From DATLFA01 sp035525225 (lineage in GTDB: Bacteria > Actinomycetota > Acidimicrobiia > Acidimicrobiales > WLNW01): 64,000 bases of DNA. The translations under genes and the position numbers were made by a program. Positions 55,987 through 63,030 of the stretch are shown in pieces. The stretch is taken from contig DATLFA010000010.1 of NCBI GenBank assembly GCA_035525225.1, positions 124,001 to 188,000 on the forward strand, written 5' to 3'. How positions within the stretch are numbered: the stretch's first letter is position 1; every line of letters starts with the position of its first letter. The notes beneath the pieces are model-generated. The model was not told the DNA's origin, ran no database searches, and was given only the letters and a program-made list of their open reading frames with translations.

Positions 55987-58569
55987 TCAGATCACGCCCT
56001 CGTCGCGCAGCTCGCCGATCGCTCGCGAGTCCATGCCCAACAGCTCGCCGTACACATAGTCGTTGTCCTCGCCGTAGCAGGGCGCACCGCGATCGATAGA
56101 TCCGCCGGCGTGCGCCGGTGTGGCACTCATCTTCACCGCGATGTCGGCCACGGGCCAGGTGCCGATCTTCGTTCCCGCGACTTCGGTGAGCCATTCGAGC
56201 GAGGCGAGTTGCGGATCGAAGTCGCACCGATCCTGCGCGGTCTGGCAAACCCCCGCGGCGACGCCTGCTGCCTGTAGTGCGTGCATGAGTGCATAACCGT
56301 CCTCGCTGCTCGTCCAACTGGTGATCGCGGCGTCGAGGGCGTCCTGATTGGCCAATCGGGCGTCGAGTGTTGCGAACCGGGCGTCGGTGGCCCATTCGGG
56401 GCGCCGCGCGAGCTTGATGATGGCGGCGAACTCGTCATCGCTGAAGCATGCGATCGCCAGCCAACGGTCGAGACCGTCGACGCGATAGGCACCGTGGGGC
56501 GCCGCCGGCTTGTACGGCGAGCGGTTGCCGTAGCGGCTGAACTCTCGGCCGTTCACCGACCAGTCGAGCAGCGACACGCCCGTGAGGAAGATGCCGGTCT
56601 CGCACTGCGACGCGTCGATGTGCTGGCCGAGTCCTGTGCGGTCGCGCCGGTAGAGCGCGGCGAGCATCGCCGTAGCGAAGCTGTAGGCACCGATCCAGTC
56701 GAGATACGAGTAACCCCAGCCGGCCGGCATCGCAGGCGAGGGTAACCCCGACATCTCCGACGTACCCGCGAGCGCGGCGGCGACCGGGCCCACCGCGCGA
56801 AATCGGCCGTAGGTGCCCGCGCTACCCATGCCCGACTGCTGCGCGTAGATGATGTCGGGCTTTATCGAACGCAAGACGTCGTAGCCCAGGCCCCAGCCGT
56901 CGAGCACGCCGGGCGAAAAACCTTCGGCGACGATGTCGGAGATCGCAACGAGGCGGCGAGCGATGTCGAGCCCTTTCGGGTGGCGTACGTTGAGCGAGAT
57001 TCCCCGCTTGCCGGGGTTCTTGTTGTTGAACTGCCCTCCCATGTCGCTGTCGGTCACGCCGGGTAGAGGCCCGGTCGCGGCGCGGCGGGCGTCGCGACCA
57101 CCGATGGGCGCCATCGCGCCGAGACGGGTATCGGGGTGTGCGCTCCATTCGACCTTGATGCTCTCCGCGCCGAGTGCGGCGAGGAAGCGCGTGCCGCCGG
57201 CCGACGCCAGGAACCAGGTGAAGTCGAGGATCCGCACCCCGTCGAGTGCCATCGGTGTGGCCCGACGGGGATGGCGACGATCATTGCCTCGCGGGGCCGT
57301 GACGCGGACCGCAGGTTCGGGTTGCGGGGCGAGACCGCGGAAGACCGCATCGGTGTCCTCGCCGACGAGTGGCGCGCGCCGTCCCATGCGCCACGGCACG
57401 TCGGAGACCCATTTGCTCGTCACGTAGGTAAACGAGCGGCCGAGTTCGGGATGGTCGACCTCGGCGAACGTCCGCCGGGTTTGCCAGTGCTCGTCGCCGG
57501 CGTTCTCGTGCGGCTTGCGCAACGGCACGCAGATCAAGCCCGCCTCTTGCGCCTCGCGCCAGGGCATCGACGAGTACGCGTACTTGCGGGTGAACCGACC
57601 AACCACCTCTTGCGCGTGGGTCGCCGACTCGCTGGAGGCGCCGCTCCCGGGTATCTGGCGCGCCGACGATCCGCCGGCCACATCGCCGTCTGCGAGATCG
57701 CCGGCCATGTCATAGCGCGACAGGAATGGCACCAAGTTCGCACGGTCCCGCGGCCCGAGCAGCGTCATCGTGAACCAGCGGCCGTCCTTGGTATGCGAGA
57801 TCGACGGCGCCAACGACACGTGCTCGCCGGCATGGCGGCATGTCTGGCGCCACAACGGCACGCGTCGCATGATCCAGTTCATCAAGTCGAGCTCGGTGTT
57901 CTTCGCGACCGCCTCGTGCACCGCGCACGAGAGGTACTGACCACACCCGCTGCGCTGCCGATGGATCAAGGCGCCTATGAGCATCGTCACCAACTGCTCG
58001 TCGGCGATGTGATACGCGTGCCACATCTGTGGCGCGATGGGCGGAAGGTCATAGGTGCCATCGGGTTGCGGGTCGTAGCCGCAGTTCATCATCGGCCCGC
58101 CGAGTGCGAGGTGCACGAGATCGGATCCCTTGAAGTCGGCCCACGGTCCGTCATCGCCGAATGCCGACATCCGTGCCACGATCAACGCCGGGAATCGCCG
58201 CTGTAGCTCGGCGCGCCCGATGCCGAGCGAGTCGAGCCACCCACGAGGCGTCGATTCGAGCAACACGTCCGCGTGCTCCAGCAAGTCGAGGAGCCGGTCA
58301 CGCGCCGACGCGTCGTTCTCGACATCGAGCACGACTGATCGCTTGCCTCTGTTGTAGTGCCAGAAGTAGAGCGACCGCTCTGGGTCGTCGATGTCGTCGA
58401 CGAACGGCCCGATTCGTCGTGTCGGGCTGCCGCCGGGTGGCTCGATCTTGATGACGTCCGCGCCCAGACCGGCCAACGCGAGTCCGCAGTATTCGGCTTG
58501 CTCATCAGCGATCTCGACGATGCGGACGCCCGCGAGATTGCCCTGCAATACTGTGTCGTCGAGCGTCAT
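55987..58569 (-). CDS. tandem CaiB/BaiF CoA-transferase fusion
   Basis: An 860-residue protein with two complete class III CoA-transferase domains. Domain 1 (about 1-425) starts 'LAGVRIVEIADEQAEYCGLALAGLGADVIKIEPPGG'; domain 2 (about 445-860) starts 'LDGVRILDFTWFLASAGGTRFLAALGAESIKVEW'. In domain 2 the catalytic Asp sits in 'GWGYSYLDWIGAYSFATAMLAAL'. In domain 1 the equivalent position reads Tyr in 'MWHAYHIADEQLVTMLIGAL', so that half may be inactive. ATG 58569 overlaps the upstream stop (ATGA). The open frame extends to 59526 through the neighbouring gene. It probably loads CoA onto a carboxylic acid for the cluster. Confidence 0.88.
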   Translation of the reverse strand: MTLDDTVLQGNLAGVRIVEIADEQAEYCGLALAGLGADVIKIEPPGGSPTRRIGPFVDDIDDPERSLYFWHYNRGKRSVVLDVENDASARDRLLDLLEHADVLLESTPRGWLDSLGIGRAELQRRFPALIVARMSAFGDDGPWADFKGSDLVHLALGGPMMNCGYDPQPDGTYDLPPIAPQMWHAYHIADEQLVTMLIGALIHRQRSGCGQYLSCAVHEAVAKNTELDLMNWIMRRVPLWRQTCRHAGEHVSLAPSISHTKDGRWFTMTLLGPRDRANLVPFLSRYDMAGDLADGDVAGGSSARQIPGSGASSESATHAQEVVGRFTRKYAYSSMPWREAQEAGLICVPLRKPHENAGDEHWQTRRTFAEVDHPELGRSFTYVTSKWVSDVPWRMGRRAPLVGEDTDAVFRGLAPQPEPAVRVTAPRGNDRRHPRRATPMALDGVRILDFTWFLASAGGTRFLAALGAESIKVEWSAHPDTRLGAMAPIGGRDARRAATGPLPGVTDSDMGGQFNNKNPGKRGISLNVRHPKGLDIARRLVAISDIVAEGFSPGVLDGWGLGYDVLRSIKPDIIYAQQSGMGSAGTYGRFRAVGPVAAALAGTSEMSGLPSPAMPAGWGYSYLDWIGAYSFATAMLAALYRRDRTGLGQHIDASQCETGIFLTGVSLLDWSVNGREFSRYGNRSPYKPAAPHGAYRVDGLDRWLAIACFSDDEFAAIIKLARRPEWATDARFATLDARLANQDALDAAITSWTSSEDGYALMHALQAAGVAAGVCQTAQDRCDFDPQLASLEWLTEVAGTKIGTWPVADIAVKMSATPAHAGGSIDRGAPCYGEDNDYVYGELLGMDSRAIGELRDEGVI

Positions 58570-59753
58570 GTCACGTTGATGCGATAGAGCTTCGCCGCGT
58601 TGTCCTGCAGGACCTTGCGCTGCACGTCTTCGCCCCATGGGGCGAGCACCTCGAGTGCGTGTTCTCGCGCCGAGGGATACAGACAGGTCGGATGGGGGAA
58701 GTCCGTCTCGAACATCACGTTGTCGACGCCGATGTCGTCGAGCAGCTTGCGGGGGCCAACGTCTTCGAACCAGAAGCACGCGTAGACCTGGCGCCGGAAA
58801 AGCTCGGACGGGAAAGGTTGGTCGAAGCCACGGCCATCGGGTGTCGTGTCGCGAAGTTGATACTCGAGGCGCTCGATCACGTACGGGATCCAGCCGATGC
58901 CGCTCTCTACGGAGACCCATTTGGTCTCGGGGAAGCGCACGAGCAGGTCGCTCGTGAGAAGGTTGCTCAAGACGCGCGCATTGTGCAGCTCGATCAGGCA
59001 ACTGCCCACGACGTGACGGCGGTGATGCGGTAACGACGGCCACGCGCCGTTCATGAACGTCTCCATGCTGAACTCGCTGGCTCCCACATGGAGGTTGATC
59101 GGCATGCCGAACTCGGTGCACGCCTCCCACAGCGGATCCCAATGACGATCGACGAGATCGGGGAAACCGGCCGAGTGCGGCTCGCTGCACATGACGATGC
59201 CGCGCAGATCGAGCTTGGTCGCGGCGCGCTCGACTTCTTTCACCGCGAGGTCGATGTCCCAGAAGGGCACGAGTGCCTGTGGGAACAGCCGGCCGTTCGA
59301 CACCTCTTGCATCTCGGCTACTGCATCGTTGTAGGTCTCGACGATGAGCTTCGACAGATCGCGTGGCAACTTCATCAGTTTGTGACCGCCGAAGCCGGCG
59401 ATATTCGGATAGATGACCTGCGCGAAAATTCCTTGCTCGGTCATGAAGTCGACCCGTTCGTGCGGGTCGTGGGATGCCGGGTGTACCTCGTTCGCGCGAC
59501 GGCCTGCCTGAATGTCCCAGTCCCACAGTGCCGTCTTCGTGCCGTCCTTGTTGATGACGCTGCCGGCGCCGGCGCGAGCCGACAAGACCTCGTCGCCGTT
59601 CACCAGCCAGGCGTATCCCTTCTCGTCGCTACCCGCCTGATGGGGCACGAGATCGTGAAACCTGGCCGGCACCCGCGCCGTCCAAAGATCCGCCGGCTCG
59701 CTGTAGTGCGTGTCGACGTCGATGATCTTGACGTCGGTTGCGAGTGCTCCCAT
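58566..59753 (-). CDS. amidohydrolase family 2 protein
   Basis: A 395-residue TIM-barrel protein: 'IIDVDTHYSEPADLWTARVPARFHDLVPH' (D-x-D-x-H metal start), 'LRGIVMCSEPH', 'INLHVGASEFS', 'FPETKWVSVESGIGWIPYVIERLEYQLRD' and 'VMFETDFPHPTCLYPSAREHALEVL' (final Asp). ATG 59753 is chosen because GGAGG lies five bases before it. Decarboxylation or hydration/hydrolysis of a ring-derived acid is typical for this family. It is co-translated with the CaiB fusion. Confidence 0.88.
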   Translation of the reverse strand: MGALATDVKIIDVDTHYSEPADLWTARVPARFHDLVPHQAGSDEKGYAWLVNGDEVLSARAGAGSVINKDGTKTALWDWDIQAGRRANEVHPASHDPHERVDFMTEQGIFAQVIYPNIAGFGGHKLMKLPRDLSKLIVETYNDAVAEMQEVSNGRLFPQALVPFWDIDLAVKEVERAATKLDLRGIVMCSEPHSAGFPDLVDRHWDPLWEACTEFGMPINLHVGASEFSMETFMNGAWPSLPHHRRHVVGSCLIELHNARVLSNLLTSDLLVRFPETKWVSVESGIGWIPYVIERLEYQLRDTTPDGRGFDQPFPSELFRRQVYACFWFEDVGPRKLLDDIGVDNVMFETDFPHPTCLYPSAREHALEVLAPWGEDVQRKVLQDNAAKLYRINVT

Positions 59754-59785
59754 TGCTGCCTCCATCTCTCGAGAGGTTCTCCCTG

Positions 59786-60931
59786 TCAGGCTTTTGCGAG
59801 GATGATGCCGCTGCGTCCACCGGCGACCATGACATGCTCGGCGTTCGGCACTTGGTTCACCGCCGTCCCGCGAATTTGTCGCACAGCCTCGAGGATGTTG
59901 TTGAGACCGTGGATGTAGGCCTCGCCGAGTAGGCCTCCGTGGGTGTTGACGGGCAGCGAGCCGCCCAACTCGATGTGGCCGTCGGCGATGAAATCCTTGG
60001 CTTCTCCGGGGCCGCAGAACCCGAGTCCTTCGAGCTGCAGGAACACGATCGGGCTGAAGTTCTCGTAGATCATCGCGGCGTCGATGTCACCCGGTCCGAC
60101 TCCGGCCATCGCGTACAGCTGATCCGCGAGGAAGCGCGCCTCGGGAAACTCGGCGAGGCTCGGGTGGTAGTAGTTGAACATCACGCTGCCGTCGATGATG
60201 TGCGCGTCGGCGACCGCCGCGATGCGCGCTGCAGGATTGGGCAGGTCCTTCGCTCGTTCGGCGGTCGTGACCACCATGGCCACGCCGCCGTCGCTCTCTT
60301 GACAACAGTCGAGGAGGCGGATGATCGGCTCGACGATCCAACGCGAGTTCTGGTGGTCGGCCAATGTGATCGGGCGCTCGTAGAACCATGCATTCGGGTT
60401 CGTCGCAGCGTGCTTTCGGGCGACGACGGTGTAGCGGCCGAAGTCTTCGTTCGTGAGGCCGTACTCGTGCATGTATCGCTGGAACTGCAGCGCATAGATC
60501 TTCGCCGGCGTATCGAGGCCGAAGGGCAGGTACCAGTTCCAACCGGGCGGCGTCACGCGTGCGTTGGGTTGACCGAAACGACGGCCCGAACGCTCGTTGA
60601 ATGCGCGATACACCACTACTGCTTTCGCCGCGCCGCTGGCGACAGCCATCGCGGCGTGTTGCACCGTGGTGTGGGCTCCGGCGCCGCCGTGCGGAGTCCG
60701 TGACCAGTAGCGCAGTTCAGGGATCCCGAGCGTGCGCATGAGCAGCAGTTCGTCGCTCGAGTCGAGCGTGAACGTGACCAGTCCCTCGATGTCGGACGGC
60801 GTCATGCCGGCGTCGTCGATCGCGGCCTTCGCGGCCTCGGCCGCGAGCTGCAATTCGCTGCGCCCCGATGCCTTCGAGAACTCGGTCTGGCCGATGCCGG
60901 CGATGATCGCCTGATCTTTCAGGGTGCGCAT
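59786..60931 (-). CDS. SCP2/lipid-transfer-type thiolase (second copy)
   Basis: A 381-residue thiolase-fold protein, a distant paralogue of the one at 54815: 'AIIAGIGQTEFSKASGRSELQLAAEAAKAAIDDAGMTPSDIEGLVTF', 'HGGAGAHTTVQHAAMAVASG', 'DCCQESDGGVAMVVTTAERAKDL', 'MIYENFSPIVFLQLEGLGFCGPGE' and 'GSLPVNTHGGLLGEAYIHGL'. Again no N-terminal nucleophilic Cys is seen ('RTPHGGAG'). ATG 60931 starts 4 bases after the DUF35 stop. The reading frame is open to 60994 inside that gene. Confidence 0.87.
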   Translation of the reverse strand: MRTLKDQAIIAGIGQTEFSKASGRSELQLAAEAAKAAIDDAGMTPSDIEGLVTFTLDSSDELLLMRTLGIPELRYWSRTPHGGAGAHTTVQHAAMAVASGAAKAVVVYRAFNERSGRRFGQPNARVTPPGWNWYLPFGLDTPAKIYALQFQRYMHEYGLTNEDFGRYTVVARKHAATNPNAWFYERPITLADHQNSRWIVEPIIRLLDCCQESDGGVAMVVTTAERAKDLPNPAARIAAVADAHIIDGSVMFNYYHPSLAEFPEARFLADQLYAMAGVGPGDIDAAMIYENFSPIVFLQLEGLGFCGPGEAKDFIADGHIELGGSLPVNTHGGLLGEAYIHGLNNILEAVRQIRGTAVNQVPNAEHVMVAGGRSGIILAKA

Positions 60932-60935
60932 CGGA

Positions 60936-61340
60936 TCAGGCCTCGACCGAATGCGCCGGGCGGAACTGCGGCAATGCGACGCCGTCGAAGTCATCGAAGC
61001 ACAACTCGATCGCCATGCCGTTGCGCACTTCGCTCGGCGCGACCCCCTGCAGATTGGACACCAACCTCACACCTTCTTCGAGATCGACGAGTACAACAAT
61101 CCGGGGAAGCGCGTCGGCTTCGGTCGGGTGGTGCGACACGATCCAGCTGTAGACGGTGCCCCGGCCCGACGCCTCGCGAGTGGTCCATTTCAACGAATGA
61201 CACACCGGGCACATCGGCGAAGGCGGGTGCTGCAGTCGTCCGCAGCCGGCGCAGCACCGAAGGAGTAGTTGGCCCTGGTTGACGCCGTCCCAGAAGAACT
61301 CGTCGTCACTATCCGGTACCGGCGGTATCACTGCTGGCAC
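60936..61340 (-). CDS. DUF35 OB-fold/zinc-ribbon protein (second copy)
   Basis: A 134-residue partner of the adjacent thiolase. The zinc ribbon is 'LLRCCAGCGRLQHPPSPMCPVCHS' (an extra Cys precedes the usual pair), followed by the OB fold 'GRGTVYSWIVSHHPTEADALPRIVVLVDLEEGVRLVSNL'. It starts at GTG 61340 with AGGGG about ten bases upstream. Here DUF35 comes before the thiolase, the reverse of the first pair, so the two pairs are not a simple tandem duplication. Confidence 0.87.
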   Translation of the reverse strand: MPAVIPPVPDSDDEFFWDGVNQGQLLLRCCAGCGRLQHPPSPMCPVCHSLKWTTREASGRGTVYSWIVSHHPTEADALPRIVVLVDLEEGVRLVSNLQGVAPSEVRNGMAIELCFDDFDGVALPQFRPAHSVEA

Positions 61341-61374
61341 GATCGTTGCCCCTTTGGCCGAGCGAGGAAATGGT

Positions 61375-62448
61375 TCAGAGGTTCCAGACGCGCGCTGCGT
61401 TGCCCGACACGATCAGCTCGCGCTCGTCGTCGGGGATGCCGACGAACTGATTCTCGACGAGTGCGCGCGAGTTCGGCCAGCTCGACACCGGATGCGGATA
61501 GTCCGATGACCACATGATGTTGCGCACGCCGATCTTGTGCCGCAACAGCTGAATGGAATCGGGCTCGTCGATGTAGGTCAGGTGGATGTTGCGACGGAAA
61601 TAGAAGCTGGGCAGCTCGCTGATGGCCGGAAATTCGTAGCTCTGGCGGGTGTTCATGTCGTCGATGATGTAGAGGTACCACGCGACCCAACCGAGACCCG
61701 GTTCGACGAAGACCAGCTTCAACTTCGAGAACCGCTCGAGCACTCCCGACAACATCCACATTCCGAAGGCTTCGGCGGTACAGAACGCGGTCATCGGCAC
61801 CATGACGCCACGTTGCGGTGTGGGATCGCGACGTGCGAGATCCTCGAGTTGGGTGTTGAGACCGATGTGGCAGCAGATCGGCAGATCGAGGTCTTGGATG
61901 GTCGACCACAGCGGGTCGTAGCGGCTGTCGAAGTACTCCGGAAATCCCAACTCGTTCGGGAAGACCGGGAGCTGCAGCGACTTCGCGCCGAGCGCGGCGA
62001 CGCGCGACACCTCTTCGACGGCGAAGTCGATGTCGTGAATCGGAATCTGGTGCGACACGACAAGACGCTTGGGGTCGACGGCGCCAAAATCGCTGAGCGC
62101 ATCGTTGAATGCACGCGTCGACTCGCGCCAACCGTCCTTGATGAGATAGAGGAACCGAAACGCGCTCACTTCGCAATAGAGCACTTCGGCATCGACACCG
62201 TCGGCGTCCATGTCTTTCAAACGTTCGTGAGGGTCACTGTGCCCGGCGCGACCGGCGGCCGGGTGCGTGTACGCGCGCATCATCGCGGTGTTCGCTTGGC
62301 CGGCGTTGCCGCCGAACACGCGCGACTGGAACTCGGCCACGGCGGCGTCGTAGGCGTCGTAGGCGTCGTGGTGCTTGGTCACAAGTTTGCGCTTCACCGT
62401 GTCGTGTTGAAGGTTGACGTGCGAGTCCGACGAGATCAAGCGTTCCAA
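61375..62448 (-). CDS. amidohydrolase family 2 protein
   Basis: A 357-residue TIM-barrel protein: 'LISSDSHVNLQHDTVK', 'DMDADGVDAEVLYCEVSAFRFLYLI', 'LPICCHIGLNTQLEDL', 'LKLVFVEPGLGWVAWYLYIIDDMNTRQSYEFPAI' and 'IMWSSDYPHPVSSWPNSRALVE' (final Asp). TTG 62448 is the likely start, three bases after GGAGGG; no ATG is near and the frame runs open to 63417. It heads the minus-strand catabolic run, divergent from the gene at 62587 across a palindrome. Confidence 0.83.
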   Translation of the reverse strand: MERLISSDSHVNLQHDTVKRKLVTKHHDAYDAYDAAVAEFQSRVFGGNAGQANTAMMRAYTHPAAGRAGHSDPHERLKDMDADGVDAEVLYCEVSAFRFLYLIKDGWRESTRAFNDALSDFGAVDPKRLVVSHQIPIHDIDFAVEEVSRVAALGAKSLQLPVFPNELGFPEYFDSRYDPLWSTIQDLDLPICCHIGLNTQLEDLARRDPTPQRGVMVPMTAFCTAEAFGMWMLSGVLERFSKLKLVFVEPGLGWVAWYLYIIDDMNTRQSYEFPAISELPSFYFRRNIHLTYIDEPDSIQLLRHKIGVRNIMWSSDYPHPVSSWPNSRALVENQFVGIPDDERELIVSGNAARVWNL

Positions 62449-62491
62449 CGACCCTCCCCCTGTCCGATTGTCCGACGATAGTCTGGTGGGG

Positions 62492-62511
62492 CCCATAGCC
62501 ATTGCTATGGG
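62492..62511. promoter_or_regulatory. palindromic operator candidate
   Basis: A perfect 8-bp inverted repeat, CCCATAGC (62492-62499) and GCTATGGG (62504-62511) with a CATT centre, in the 138-base gap between the divergent genes at 62448 and 62587. Size and spacing fit a TetR- or GntR-type dimer site controlling the catabolic cluster. No regulator gene is adjacent, so the assignment is inferred. Confidence 0.5.
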
Positions 62512-62586
62512 AACCGTAGCACCCGCACCGTGGCGCGAGTTTCGCCGAGACGAGATTGGGGCACTCCCCGGAAAAGGAGCGTGCAC

Positions 62587-62931
62587 ATGCAAGAAGCGAA
62601 GGCAGCCTGGGAAGATGTGGGCTCGCAGTTCTCCTCGCTCGGGTTGAAGCTGAAGGAGCATTTCGCTCAGGCAGCCTCGAATGAGACCGACAGTGGCAGT
62701 GAGAGATCCGACACTGCGGCACGGGACGCGATGCGAGACGCGATGCGCAAGTTGGGGGCCGCCCTCGACGATGCGGTCGAGGCGGTTTCCGGGGCGGCGA
62801 AGGATCCGGCCATCACCGACGATCTCCGCAAAGTCGGGCAGTCCGTGATGAATGCCTTCCACTCGACGTTCGCGGATGTCAGCGACGATCTCCGCCAAGC
62901 ATTCAGTCGGTCGCGCACCGAACAGGATTAG
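62587..62931 (+). CDS. small helical protein of unknown function
   Basis: A 114-residue, strongly helical, charged protein: 'AKAAWEDVGSQFSSLGLKLKEHFAQAAS', a Ser/Asp/Glu-rich linker, then 'AMRDAMRKLGAALDDAVEAVSGAAKDPAITDDLRKVGQSVMNAFHSTFADVSDDLRQAF'. Similar proteins recur in actinobacteria; amphipathic helices suggest membrane or protein binding. AAAGGAG lies 7 bases before ATG 62587; GTG 62581 is in frame. It is followed by the palindrome before the CocE gene. Confidence 0.65.
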   Translation: MQEAKAAWEDVGSQFSSLGLKLKEHFAQAASNETDSGSERSDTAARDAMRDAMRKLGAALDDAVEAVSGAAKDPAITDDLRKVGQSVMNAFHSTFADVSDDLRQAFSRSRTEQD

Positions 62932-62962
62932 CGCTTCACCGCGCGCCGACCCCGCGCAGTTC

Positions 62963-63017
62963 CCCGTTCTCGCTGTCAAACGTGGGTCTATATTCCACGT
63001 CTGACAGCCAGAACGGG
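62963..63017. promoter_or_regulatory. 55-bp palindrome around a -10 element, before the CocE gene
   Basis: Two nested inverted repeats share one axis. The outer arms 62963-62978 (CCCGTTCTCGCTGTCA) and 63002-63017 match at 15 of 16 positions. The inner arms ACGTGG (62980-62985) and CCACGT (62995-63000) match perfectly. The 9-base centre holds TATATT (62989-62994), a good -10. Transcription would start near 63001, inside the right arm, and GGGGAGG follows before ATG 63031. A dimeric repressor covering the promoter is the simplest reading; a hairpin ending the upstream gene is the alternative. Confidence 0.65.
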
Positions 63018-63030
63018 AATCGGGGAGGCA

